Source: Massilia phyllostachyos
GTDB lineage: Bacteria; Pseudomonadota; Gammaproteobacteria; Burkholderiales; Burkholderiaceae_D
DNA length: 64,000 nt
Reading direction: 5' to 3'
Assembly (NCBI RefSeq): GCF_021044825.1
Contig: NZ_JAJNOC010000003.1
Location: forward strand, 248,001 to 312,000
Shown in pieces: positions 37,035 through 45,160 of the stretch; positions within the stretch are counted from its first letter, which is position 1; the number at the start of each line of letters is the position of its first letter. Below the pieces are notes generated by a model, which was not told the origin of the DNA, searched no databases, and saw only the letters and a list, made by a program, of their open reading frames with translations. The translations under genes and the position numbers were made by a program.

Positions 37035-37241
37035 TCAGGCGGATGCCTGGATGTTCGATGCTTGCTTGCCTTTCGGGCCGGCAGTGATCTCGAAGCTCAC
37101 GCGCTGGTTTTCGGCCAGCGATTTGAAGCCTTGGGCATTGATGGCCGAGAAGTGCGCAAAGACGTCTTCGCCACCGCCGTCCGGGGTGATGAAGCCGAAA
37201 CCTTTAGCATCGTTGAACCATTTTACAGTGCCAGTCGCCAT
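37035..37241 (-). CDS. Cold-shock protein (CspA family)
   Basis: The 68-residue single cold-shock domain starts [18 protein letters not shown] (RNP-1 KGFGFI) and continues with VFAHF (RNP-2). It is an RNA chaperone that binds single-stranded nucleic acids. A perfect -10 box lies about 90 bases upstream, leaving a long leader, as is common for csp genes. It has its own terminator and lies within the 10.5-kb block, between the repeat relic and the amyloid operon. Confidence 0.95.
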   Translation of the reverse strand: MATGTVKWFNDAKGFGFITPDGGGEDVFAHFSAINAQGFKSLAENQRVSFEITAGPKGKQASNIQASA

Positions 37242-37333
37242 GGTAATTCCCTCAATTTAGTTTATCTATGTTATAGCCCTGTTCGCGTACCCAGGGGTTC
37301 AGGACCGATGGTGCGCTCAACATTGCGAAACTG

Positions 37334-37339
37334 ATTATA
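37334..37339 (-). promoter_or_regulatory. -10 box of the cold-shock gene
   Basis: The minus strand reads TATAAT, which leaves a leader of about 85 bases before the start codon. A TTGTCA 20 bases further upstream is a poorly spaced -35 candidate. Confidence 0.5.
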
Positions 37340-37453
37340 GAGACAATTTGTTGGATCGGTGACAAGAATTTTTCAATCGTGCGCACCGTCAACTTTTCAT
37401 CCGGATCGCATGTCTCTCTCTACGATCCGGGTGTCCTGCAATCGAATAAACAA

Positions 37454-38986
37454 TCAGAAGCTGAAGGGCATGCGCACCGTCAGCGACACGTCCGGGGTGT
37501 CGCGGGTGACGCCGGCGCCCACCGCCACGCTCATCGAGCGCTTTTCGTTGAAGCGGTAGGAGTAGCCGAGCAGCAGGGTCCCGAGCTGGGTGCGCACCGA
37601 GCCCGGCACCGTGCGGCCATCCTGCTTCATGCGGCCCACCGTGCTGTGGTCGTAGCCCAGGCTCAGCGACGCCTTCTCGTTCAGCGCCAGGCCCATGCCG
37701 AAGTTGAAGCCGATGATGGCGCCCGGTTCCAGCTGGCCCAGCGGTTCGCGCACGCCGTCGCGCACCAGGCGGGTGACGTTGTCGCGCTTGAAGTTGTGCA
37801 GGTAGCTGATGTTGCCGAAGAAGACCGCCGGGTCCGAGGGGAACAGCCAGGTCAGGCTGCCCTGCAGCGAATGGAAGCCCGAGCCGGTCGGCAGCGACAG
37901 CGGCAGGCCGGTGCCCGTCACGTTTTCGCCGATGCAGCGGGTCTGGCAGTCGGTCACGACTTCGAACGGATCCTTGCCGGTGGTCGATTTATAGCGCAGG
38001 CCGGCGATGTAATACGGCTTGTCCGCGCCGCCGTTGTTGAGCTGGTAGCGGGTCGCGAGTTCGACATCGCCCAGGCTCTTGCCGCTGGTGCTGAACACGC
38101 GCTCGGCGGCGGTGCCGGTGAAGATTTCGCGGCTGACGGTGGCGTCCGAACGGTACACATAGGGCACCCGCAGCTCGACTTCCATGCGGTTGTTGATGCC
38201 GGTGCGGGCGGCGATCGAGCCAGTGAAGGTGTTGCGCTTGACTTCGCGCACGTCGACCAGGCCGATCAGCAGCGCCGGGATCACGGTGTAGCCGACCAGG
38301 GCCACGCGGTTGCTCGACGAGTAGCCGAACTGCAGCGAGGGTTCGAGGATGTACTTGCCGCGCGGCGTCAGCACGCCCGGGGCCTCGAACAGCGGAGCGA
38401 CTTCGGGCGGACGCTGGTCGCGCTCGGTGCGGGTCGGGGTGCCGTTCTGGGCCTGGGCCTGGGCGGCGCCGCGCGCCGCGGCCTGGCCCGGGGCGGGGCC
38501 GTTGATCGGCTTCGGCGTCGACGGCGGCGGATTGGTGGGCGGCGCGGGCTGCCCGTTCTGCGCCACCTTGGCCTGGGTCTTGTTTTGCTGGTTCTGCTGG
38601 TTCTGCTGGCCAGGCTGCTGGCCATTATTCGGCTGCGGGTTGTTCTGCGCCACATTGCTTGGCGCACCGCTGTTCTGCCCACCGGTGCCGCGCTGCTGGT
38701 CGAGCAGGGCATCGTCGAGGCGCGGCGGCAGGGCGATGGTGTCGGCCAGGGCCGGCATGGCGTCGTCGCGGCGGTCCTCGATGCGCTCGATCTTGGCGCG
38801 CTGCGCCTGCAGTTCGCGCATCAGCTTGTCGACCAGCTCGCGCTGGGCGGCCAGCTCGGCCTTCAGGGTGGCCAGTTCCTGGCTGCGCTCGGTGTCAACG
38901 GCGGGCGTCTGCTGCGCATGGGCGACCGGCGCCAGCAGCATGGCCGCCAGCCCGGCGGCCTTGAGGCCCGCGAGGGGTTTGTGCAT
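37454..38986 (-). CDS. fapF: FapF-like outer-membrane amyloid secretion pore
   Basis: The 510-residue protein has a signal peptide (MHKPLAGLKAAGLAAMLLAP...), a coiled coil at about residues 33-75 (LATLKAELAAQRELVDKLM), a Pro/Gln/Asn-rich linker (about 90-175) and a C-terminal beta-barrel ending in VRMPFSF, with the terminal Phe typical of outer-membrane proteins. FapF in Pseudomonas has the same plan: a coiled-coil plug or trimer region in front of a barrel that exports amyloid subunits. It is the last gene of a minus-strand five-gene operon that also has a FapD-like peptidase. The assignment rests on architecture and context rather than a sequence match. Confidence 0.68.
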   Translation of the reverse strand: MHKPLAGLKAAGLAAMLLAPVAHAQQTPAVDTERSQELATLKAELAAQRELVDKLMRELQAQRAKIERIEDRRDDAMPALADTIALPPRLDDALLDQQRGTGGQNSGAPSNVAQNNPQPNNGQQPGQQNQQNQQNKTQAKVAQNGQPAPPTNPPPSTPKPINGPAPGQAAARGAAQAQAQNGTPTRTERDQRPPEVAPLFEAPGVLTPRGKYILEPSLQFGYSSSNRVALVGYTVIPALLIGLVDVREVKRNTFTGSIAARTGINNRMEVELRVPYVYRSDATVSREIFTGTAAERVFSTSGKSLGDVELATRYQLNNGGADKPYYIAGLRYKSTTGKDPFEVVTDCQTRCIGENVTGTGLPLSLPTGSGFHSLQGSLTWLFPSDPAVFFGNISYLHNFKRDNVTRLVRDGVREPLGQLEPGAIIGFNFGMGLALNEKASLSLGYDHSTVGRMKQDGRTVPGSVRTQLGTLLLGYSYRFNEKRSMSVAVGAGVTRDTPDVSLTVRMPFSF

Positions 38987-39022
38987 CGGAATCTCCGTCA
39001 GGAAATTAATAATAATGCAATA

Positions 39023-39526
39023 CTACATGCTTCCTGCCGAGCGCACGATTGCATCGCGGACGGTTCCGTTAAAATTAATATCCTTGATCAGCGCCATGCT
39101 GTTCACGGTGGAGGTGATCGTGGTGTAGGTCTGGATGGTCTGGTCGTTCAGGGTGTTCTGGACCAGGGTGGCGCCGTTGGCCAGGCCGAGGTCGGGCGCG
39201 ATCACGTTGTTGCCGCCGATCTGGATCAGGCGCGCCGCACCGAGGGCGTCACGCGCTTGCGCCAGCTGGTCGGCGGAGATGGAATTCAGGTCGGAGATCG
39301 CGACATTGGTGCGCGACATGATTTCGCCATTGATCGAGACCACACGCTCGATTCCCAGCGACAGATTCAGGCCGCCCGGCGTCTCGAAGCCGCCGCGGGC
39401 CTCATCCAGGGTATCCGCGTCGACCGCGGTCCAGCCATTCGGGGCATCTTCCGCCACGGCGGCGCTGCAGGCCCCCGCGAGCAGCGTGGCCACCAGGGCG
39501 CGGCATGCGTGTGTGAGCCATTGCAT
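39023..39526 (-). CDS. Small exported subunit of the Fap-like system (FapE-like position)
   Basis: The 167-residue protein has a signal peptide (MQWLTHACRALVATLLAGAC..). Behind it is the stretch DTLDEARGGFETPGG (RGGF at residues 44-47), then LSLGIERVVSINGEIM and a Thr/Asn/Ile-rich tail with IQIGGNNVIAPD. The RGGF plus IERVV-INGE layout resembles small Fap accessory proteins. In Pseudomonas fapE sits between fapD and fapF, as this gene does. The start at 39526 follows GAGAGGAT. Function is inferred: minor fibre component or chaperone. Confidence 0.6.
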   Translation of the reverse strand: MQWLTHACRALVATLLAGACSAAVAEDAPNGWTAVDADTLDEARGGFETPGGLNLSLGIERVVSINGEIMSRTNVAISDLNSISADQLAQARDALGAARLIQIGGNNVIAPDLGLANGATLVQNTLNDQTIQTYTTITSTVNSMALIKDINFNGTVRDAIVRSAGSM

Positions 39527-39537
39527 GGTGAATCCTC

Positions 39538-40218
39538 TCAAAAGTCGCCAGGCCCGAATTTCGGCAGGCTCTGGCTGTACTGTTCCTGGTTGATGCCGGA
39601 CCCCAGCGGCGCGCGCGGTGCGGCGCGCCATTGCTCGGAGACGTTGAAGGCCACCTTGCCGGGGAATTTGTAGACGACGAACAGGAGCCGGTTGGTCCAC
39701 AGCTCCATGAAGCGCTCGCGCGTGACCGAGCGCGTGCCTGCCGACGGGTCGCCCAGCAGGATGCGGCCGTCCTCGGCGCCCTTGATGACGACGAAGTGGT
39801 TGTAGCCGCGGTCGGTGATCAGGACGATGGCCGGGAGTTTCGCTTCGAGCAGCTTGTCGAGCGGCTGCTGGAAGCCGTCGCCGATGAAGCCCTTCGAGGC
39901 CAGGAAATTCTTCATGTCCAGCATGGAGAAGCCCTGCTTGTGGATCTTCGCCTTGTCGCCGTTGGCGTACATCTGGTCGAAGACCGCCTTTTCCGTCACC
40001 GGGGTATCGAAATGGTAGGTCAGCAGGGTCGCGACGGCGGCCGAGCCGCAGCTGAAGTCGAACTGCTGCCGGGTGGTGCTGCGGAACTTGATTTCCTTGA
40101 GGCTGGTAACTGGGACATTGGCCCGCTGCCCGACCGCGAAATCGATCGTCGAGGCCGGGCACCGGGGTGCCAGCAACATGCCGCACAGGGCGGCGCCGAT
40201 GGCGAAATACGTGTTCAT
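39538..40218 (-). CDS. fapD: FapD-like C39 family cysteine peptidase
   Basis: The 226-residue exported protein carries a C39 papain-like domain: QQFDFSCGSAAVATLL with Cys57 and the oxyanion Gln, GYNHFVVIKG with His141 and ILLGDPSAGTR with Asp157. The spacing and the FSMLDMKNFLASKG stretch match FapD, the periplasmic protease of Fap amyloid operons. Bacteriocin transporters use the same peptidase fold but attach it to an ABC exporter, which is absent here. It is 12 bases from the next gene and 14 from the previous one, so co-transcription is very likely. Confidence 0.78.
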   Translation of the reverse strand: MNTYFAIGAALCGMLLAPRCPASTIDFAVGQRANVPVTSLKEIKFRSTTRQQFDFSCGSAAVATLLTYHFDTPVTEKAVFDQMYANGDKAKIHKQGFSMLDMKNFLASKGFIGDGFQQPLDKLLEAKLPAIVLITDRGYNHFVVIKGAEDGRILLGDPSAGTRSVTRERFMELWTNRLLFVVYKFPGKVAFNVSEQWRAAPRAPLGSGINQEQYSQSLPKFGPGDF

Positions 40219-40231
40219 GTAGAGGGCGAGC

Positions 40232-40618
40232 CTATTGCAGACGCAGGTTGATGGTGGTGGCGCTCTGGATCAGCACGTTCGAGCCGCTGTTCTGGATCAC
40301 CACCGGCAGGCCCGACGCGTTGGCGAAGGAACCGCTGTCGATGACGTTGTTGCCGCTCACCGTGTTGACCGCCGTGTTGTTGCCCACCGTGCCACCGAGT
40401 ACGGACTCCGCATGCATCGTGTCGTCCTTGCCGGTGGTGCGTTCCAGGCGCTCGCTGTCGCTTGCGTCCCAGCCGCTGGTGAGGTCGCGCGCCGCCGGAG
40501 CCACATTCACCTCGGACAGGAAGCTGATCCTGACGGGCAGCTTCGCCGGTTCCGCGGCCTGGGCCGCGAGCGGGAGCGCGACCAGCGCCGCCAGCATGAA
40601 TCGGTTCACAGGTTTCAT
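40232..40618 (-). CDS. Small exported subunit of the Fap-like system
   Basis: The 128-residue protein has a signal peptide (MKPVNRFMLAALVALPLAAQA) and a C-terminal half rich in Asn, Ser, Val and Ile: NNTAVNTVSGNNVIDSG and VVIQNSGSNVLIQSATTINL. This tail parallels the end of the large repeat protein (ISVISQNNGFSSLIQQSVNV), which suggests the same secretion or assembly signal. It could be a nucleator (FapB-like) or a minor subunit. It has no Cys. It is the second gene of the operon, 64 bases after the large subunit gene. Confidence 0.62.
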   Translation of the reverse strand: MKPVNRFMLAALVALPLAAQAAEPAKLPVRISFLSEVNVAPAARDLTSGWDASDSERLERTTGKDDTMHAESVLGGTVGNNTAVNTVSGNNVIDSGSFANASGLPVVIQNSGSNVLIQSATTINLRLQ

Positions 40619-40682
40619 GAATTCTCCCCTTGTTCAGAAAAACCGCAGCGCGGCATGCGCCACGCTGCGGTCCTGGCCGTGA

Positions 40683-43088
40683 TTACTGGCCGCTGCCGAC
40701 GTTCATGTTCGACTGAACGTTGACGCTCTGCTGGATCAGGGAGGAGAAGCCGTTGTTCTGGCTGATCACCGAGATGCCGGCTGCGCCCGAAGCGACGTTG
40801 CTCATCGCGTTCGACATGTCGAAGGCGCCGGTGGTCACGTTCTGGGTGCCGCCGTTGCCGCCTGCGCCCATGCCGCCGTTGCCGGCAGTCGCGTCGCCGA
40901 CGGTGTTCGAGCCGCCCATGCCGCCGTTGCCGCCGGTCGAGGAGCCGCCTGCGCCGCCTTCGCCGCCGTTACCGCCGGTTGCCGCGCCCGAGGTGCCCGA
41001 GCCGCTGGCCGAATCGCCGTTGGTGGCGGTGCCGCCTGCCGCGCCCGAACCGCTGGTGTTCGACGAGGAACCGCTGGCAGCGCCGTTGCCGCCCATGCCG
41101 CCCGCTGCGCCCGAACCGCCGGTGCCGCCTGCTGCACCTGCGCCGCCAGCTGCGCCTGCGCCGCCGTCGCCGCCCGAACCGCCTGCACCGCCGACGCCGC
41201 CTTCGCCGCCTGCTGCGCCTGCGCCTGCGGTTGCCGAACCTTCAGCACCTGCACCGCCGGTCGAGGAACCTGCGCCGCCTTCGCCGCCGGTTGCCGAGCC
41301 GGCTGCGCCCGCGCCGCCCATGCCGCCGACGCCGCCGGTGCCCGAAGCACCCGCACCGCCGGTGCCCGAGGCGCCTGCGCCGCCGGTGCCGCTCAGGGCT
41401 GCGCCTGCGCCGCCCATGCTGCCGGTAGCCGCGCCGCCAGCTGCACCTGCGCCGCCGGTTGCCGAACCTTCGGCGCCCGAACCGCCTGCGCCGCCTGCTG
41501 CGCCTGCACCGCCGGTGCCGCCGGCGCCGGACATGGCGTCACCGCCGGTGTTGGCCGAACCGCCGGTGGTGCCGGTGCCTGCCGAGATCGCGCCGCCGGT
41601 CGAGCCTGCGCCGCCGCTGGTGCCTGCGCCGCTGCCTGCATCGGTCGTGCCCGGGGTGCCGCCGGCGCCCGAGGATGCGGTGTTATCGCCGTTCATGGCC
41701 GCGCCGCCGGTGGCGACGTCGGACGAGGATTGGGTCGAGCCGGTAGCCGCGCCGGTTGCACCAGCTGCGCCGCCTGCACCGCCCAGGCCGCCAGCAGCGC
41801 CTGCGCCGCCGGTTGCGCCCGAACCGCCGCCCATGCCGCCCGCACCCGAGGTGGTCGAACCTGCCGAGCCGCCGTTGCCGCCGTCCAGAGCGCCGGTTGC
41901 GCCGCCGGCGCCGCCGGTTGCCGCGCCGCCCAGGCCGCCGGTGGCCGAACCGCCAGCCGCGCCTGCGCCGCCTGCGCCGCCGGTGGCATCCGATGCGCCG
42001 CCCAGGCCGCCGGTGGAGCTCGACGAGCCGCCCATGCCGCCGGTGGCGGTCGAGGAGCCGCCTGCGCCGCCCATGCCGCCGGCTGCGCCTGCGCCGCCGG
42101 CGTTGCCGCCTGCGCCCATGCCGCCCGCGCCGCCTGCCGCGCCGTTGCCGCCCATGCCGCCAGCTGCGCCTGCGCCGCCGAAGCCGCCGGCTGCGCCCGA
42201 ACCGCCGGCGCCGGTGTCGGCGTTGCCGGTGTTGCCGCCTGCGCCGCCTGCGCCGCCGGCTGCGTTGCCGATCGAGGCTGCGCCGCTCGAAGCCGAGCCG
42301 CTCACGCCGTCGGCGCCTGCGCCGCCAGCTGCGCCGCTGGCGCCCGAAGCCGCACCGCCGGCTGCGCCTGCAGCGCCGCTGGCCGAGCCGCCGGTGGCCG
42401 AGCCACCTGCCGCACCGACGCCGCCGCTGCCGTTGGCGTTGCCGCTGTTGGCGGCGACGTTACCGATGTTGTTGATGTTGTTGCCGGACACGTTGCCGGT
42501 CAGGCTGCTGGTCGCGTTGGCGCTCGAGGTGTTGAACGAGTTCGACATGTTCGAGGTTGCGTCGCCGCCGTTGTTGGCAGCGGCCGAAGCGGCAGCCGAA
42601 GCGGCCGAGTTGCCCGAGCTGCGGTTCTGGCCCGACGAATCGCGCGAGTTGTTGTTGTTGGTGGTGCTGTTGTTCGAGTTGTCGCTGTTGTTCGAACGGT
42701 CGCTGTTGTCCGACGCGTCGGTGTTGTTGGTCGTGGTGTTGGTGGTAGTGCGCTGGCTGTTGTCCGAACGGTCGCTGCTGTCGGTGTTCGTGGTGGTGGT
42801 CGAACGGTCGCTGTTGTCGGTGTTGGTCGTGGTATTGGTGCGCTGGCTGTTGTCCGAACGATCGCTGTTGTCGGTGTTGGTCGACGTGTTGGTCGACGTG
42901 TTGGTCGTGGTGTTGGTACGCTGGCTGTTGTTGGTGTTGTCCGTCGAGTTGGTGCTGTTGTTCGAACGGTCGATGCTGGTGGTTTGGGTATTGTCGCCAC
43001 GGACGCGGTCCACGGTGGTATTGCCGTCTTGTGCGTGTGCCAGACCGAATGCCGATGCGATCGCGATCGCCAGGATAGTGCGCTTCAT
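40683..43088 (-). CDS. Large low-complexity repeat protein, candidate major amyloid/adhesin subunit
   Basis: The 801-residue protein has a clear signal peptide (MKRTILAIAIASAFGLAHAQ). Residues about 20-160 are Asn/Ser/Thr/Asp-rich with imperfect repeats such as NSDRSDNSQRTNTTTNT. Residues about 225-755 are almost only Gly, Ala, Ser and Thr (GGAGAAGG-type repeats). The last 45 residues return to normal composition (SVISQNNGFSSLIQQSVNV). No cysteine was seen. I start at 43088, behind AGGGGAG, although the frame opens 24 bases earlier. It is the first gene after the sigma-54 promoter. The amyloid role is inferred from composition and operon partners. A silk-like adhesin is the alternative. Confidence 0.65.
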   Translation of the reverse strand: MKRTILAIAIASAFGLAHAQDGNTTVDRVRGDNTQTTSIDRSNNSTNSTDNTNNSQRTNTTTNTSTNTSTNTDNSDRSDNSQRTNTTTNTDNSDRSTTTTNTDSSDRSDNSQRTTTNTTTNNTDASDNSDRSNNSDNSNNSTTNNNNSRDSSGQNRSSGNSAASAAASAAANNGGDATSNMSNSFNTSSANATSSLTGNVSGNNINNIGNVAANSGNANGSGGVGAAGGSATGGSASGAAGAAGGAASGASGAAGGAGADGVSGSASSGAASIGNAAGGAGGAGGNTGNADTGAGGSGAAGGFGGAGAAGGMGGNGAAGGAGGMGAGGNAGGAGAAGGMGGAGGSSTATGGMGGSSSSTGGLGGASDATGGAGGAGAAGGSATGGLGGAATGGAGGATGALDGGNGGSAGSTTSGAGGMGGGSGATGGAGAAGGLGGAGGAAGATGAATGSTQSSSDVATGGAAMNGDNTASSGAGGTPGTTDAGSGAGTSGGAGSTGGAISAGTGTTGGSANTGGDAMSGAGGTGGAGAAGGAGGSGAEGSATGGAGAAGGAATGSMGGAGAALSGTGGAGASGTGGAGASGTGGVGGMGGAGAAGSATGGEGGAGSSTGGAGAEGSATAGAGAAGGEGGVGGAGGSGGDGGAGAAGGAGAAGGTGGSGAAGGMGGNGAASGSSSNTSGSGAAGGTATNGDSASGSGTSGAATGGNGGEGGAGGSSTGGNGGMGGSNTVGDATAGNGGMGAGGNGGTQNVTTGAFDMSNAMSNVASGAAGISVISQNNGFSSLIQQSVNVQSNMNVGSGQ

Positions 43089-43163
43089 GTGTGTTGCTCC
43101 CCTATGTGTCACTCAATAAATTGATATGCCCGGTGTCGAAATGACAACCGGTCCATCCCTCTA

Positions 43164-43181
43164 CTAGCATTTAGCGTGCCA
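43164..43181 (-). promoter_or_regulatory. Sigma-54 promoter of the amyloid operon
   Basis: The minus strand reads TGGCACG-CTAA-ATGCTAG. The GG and GC dinucleotides are exactly 12 bases apart, and all but one base match TGGCACG-N4-TTGCW. The predicted start near 43155 leaves a leader of about 67 bases before the 43088 start codon. Confidence 0.78.
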
Positions 43182-43284
43182 GCTTCATTTCGGTTTGTAA
43201 GTCATTGATTACATGGGGTGTTTTTATAGAAAGAAAGTTTGTAGGACTATCTTGATGAGGCAGTTCAATAACTTTGAAAAAAGG

Positions 43285-43321
43285 TGTCACACCGCTGTGA
43301 CAGTTGTCACCCGATTGTCAC
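43285..43321 (-). promoter_or_regulatory. Probable enhancer (activator) sites: TGTCAC/GTGACA cluster
   Basis: TGTCAC-ACCGCT-GTGACA (43285-43302) is a perfect inverted repeat, followed by TTGTCAC at 43304 and again at 43315, 11 bases (one helical turn) apart. The cluster lies about 130-165 bases upstream of the predicted sigma-54 start, the normal enhancer distance. The rest of the 367-base gap shows no ORF. Confidence 0.6.
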
Positions 43322-43455
43322 CAGACTGTATCAAGCTGTAACACGCACGCGGGCATGTCCCGGTTTTCAGGCCGGGATGCTTGCAACGAAGACGTAGGAA
43401 AAGGAGAGGGGGGAAAACGCCGCGGGCGCATGAACGCGCCCGGGTAAAAGCCGGG

Positions 43456-44787
43456 TTACGGTGCGATCGAGTGCTTGGCCATCAGGCGGTACAGGGTCAT
43501 GCGCGAGACGCCGAGATCGCGCGCGGCCTGGCTGATGTTGTTGCCGCACTTGGCCAGGCTGTTCCAGATGGCGGTGCGTTCGGCGCTGCCGCGCGAATTG
43601 TCCAGGCCGTCGCGCAGGATGATGGCGTCGTCCTTCGGCGCCAGCTCCAGGTCTTCCGGCATGATCAGGCGGTGTTCTGCCAGCACCATGGCGCGCCGCA
43701 TGCGGTTGATCAGTTCGCGGATATTGCCCGGCCAGTCGTGCTGGGCCATCGCGCGCAGCGCCTGCTTGCTGATGCCCTTCAGTTGCGGGCTTTTTTCGTC
43801 CGCATACTTGTTGAAGATGATCTCGGTGAGCATCGGCAGGTCGTCCTTGCGCTCGCGCAGGGGCGGCACGCGGATCGGGAACACGCTGAGGCGGTAATAC
43901 AAGTCTTCGCGGAAACGTCCCTCGGCCACCGCCTTCGGCAGGTCGACGTGGGTGGCGGCGATCACGCGCGCATCGACCGCCACCGTGCGGGTGCCGCCGA
44001 CGCGATAGATCGTGCGTTCCTGCAGGAAGCGCAGCAGGCTGGCCTGCAGGTCGAGCGGCAGGTCGCCGATCTCGTCCAGGAAGATGCTGCCGCCGGACGC
44101 GGCCTCGATCAGGCCGGCCTTGTCCTTGCCGGCGCCGGTGAAGGCGCCGCGCTCGTAGCCGAACAGTTCGGAGTGGATCAGGCCCGGTGGGATCGCGCCG
44201 CAATTGATGGCGATGAAGGGGCCGCGGGCGCGCGGCGACTGCGCATGGATTTCCTGCGCCGCCAGTTCCTTGCCGCTGCCGCTCTCGCCGCCGATCAGCA
44301 CCGGCGCGTCGACCGCGGCGATCTTGTCGATGTGGGCGCGCAGGCGCCGGATCGCCGCCGACTCGCCGTCGATGTGGCGCGCGCTGCGCAGGTGCGGCGG
44401 GGTGGTTCGCGCCAGCATCGCCATGCCGTGGGCGTGGCCGAGCGAGTGGTGCAGGCGCACGGTGTCGACCGGACGCGTGTGGAAATCGAACAGGTGGGTG
44501 GCAATCGCCTGGCGCAGCTGGGGGCGGTGCAGCAGGTCGGCATTGAACACGCCGATCCAGCGCACATGATGGTGCTGCTGCAGGAAGCGCTCGGTGTCGT
44601 CCTGCTCCAGGCTGCCGCCAGCGTCGAGCAGGAGCCCGACCGCATAGTGCTGCTGCGCCAGCACCTTGCGGGCCGCATGGATACTGTCTACCGTGCAAAC
44701 ATCCCAGCCCCGCAAGTCGCCGCAGGCCGCACGAACGCCTGAATTTCCCTCATTCGTGATGCATAAGAGTCGCTTGACCGACACCAT
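43456..44787 (-). CDS. Sigma-54-dependent transcriptional activator (VpsR-like)
   Basis: The 443-residue protein has a receiver-like N-terminal domain (about 1-120; Asp55 at the end of a hydrophobic strand), an AAA+ domain with Walker A GGESGSGKE, the sigma-54 contact loop GAFTGA at residues 214-219 and Walker B GGSIFLDEIGDLP, and a Fis-type HTH (NNISQAARDLGVSRMTLYRL). VpsR-type regulators control biofilm matrix genes, often with c-di-GMP, but Vibrio VpsR lacks a good GAFTGA, whereas this one has it. It lies just upstream of, and points toward, the sigma-54 promoter of the amyloid operon, so it is the obvious activator. The ligand is unknown. Confidence 0.88.
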   Translation of the reverse strand: MVSVKRLLCITNEGNSGVRAACGDLRGWDVCTVDSIHAARKVLAQQHYAVGLLLDAGGSLEQDDTERFLQQHHHVRWIGVFNADLLHRPQLRQAIATHLFDFHTRPVDTVRLHHSLGHAHGMAMLARTTPPHLRSARHIDGESAAIRRLRAHIDKIAAVDAPVLIGGESGSGKELAAQEIHAQSPRARGPFIAINCGAIPPGLIHSELFGYERGAFTGAGKDKAGLIEAASGGSIFLDEIGDLPLDLQASLLRFLQERTIYRVGGTRTVAVDARVIAATHVDLPKAVAEGRFREDLYYRLSVFPIRVPPLRERKDDLPMLTEIIFNKYADEKSPQLKGISKQALRAMAQHDWPGNIRELINRMRRAMVLAEHRLIMPEDLELAPKDDAIILRDGLDNSRGSAERTAIWNSLAKCGNNISQAARDLGVSRMTLYRLMAKHSIAP

Positions 44788-45128
44788 TAACCTCGTTGTT
44801 CTTTATTCTTACGGTAATACAGGGTGATGCTGTCGGCCAAAGGACCGCAGCTCTGTCAGCGAAACGGCCGGTCATATCTGCCGGATTTGTCCCACAGCTT
44901 GTCGCTATTTAAACAGAATCCGGCTTGATTCGGCGCACACGAATTGTTGAGTTGGTAATCTGCACCAATAAAATTCTGTAGGGAATCAATCCCTTAACGC
45001 ACTTCTGCACCGGCGCGGCGCGCCATGGCCTGCAAACATGGCGCAAATCTCACATATTTTCACTCGTCAAATTTGTCAATGCAGACCAGGGGCGTGCCGT
45101 GACAGGCGAGGCGTCGCGGCGTCGCCTG

Positions 45129-45134
45129 TATAAT
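45129..45134 (+). promoter_or_regulatory. -10 box upstream of ubiE
   Basis: TATAAT lies 27 bases before the ubiE start. No consensus -35 box is obvious. The rest of the 373-base region between the activator gene and ubiE holds no ORF and no other clear signal. Confidence 0.45.
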
Positions 45135-45160
45135 GTGGCAACCCTCAACCGCTTGCATAT

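Noticed and set aside
42660..43000. Regularly spaced repeats suggesting a CRISPR-like array
   Set aside because: The repeats are codons of a signal-peptide-bearing N/S/T-rich protein, are imperfect and have no distinct spacers.
40720..43119. A 799-residue Pro-rich plus-strand frame opposite the repeat protein gene
   Set aside because: It is the mirror of Gly/Ala codons (GGC/GCC reversed). It has no ribosome site and no signal peptide, while the minus frame has both.
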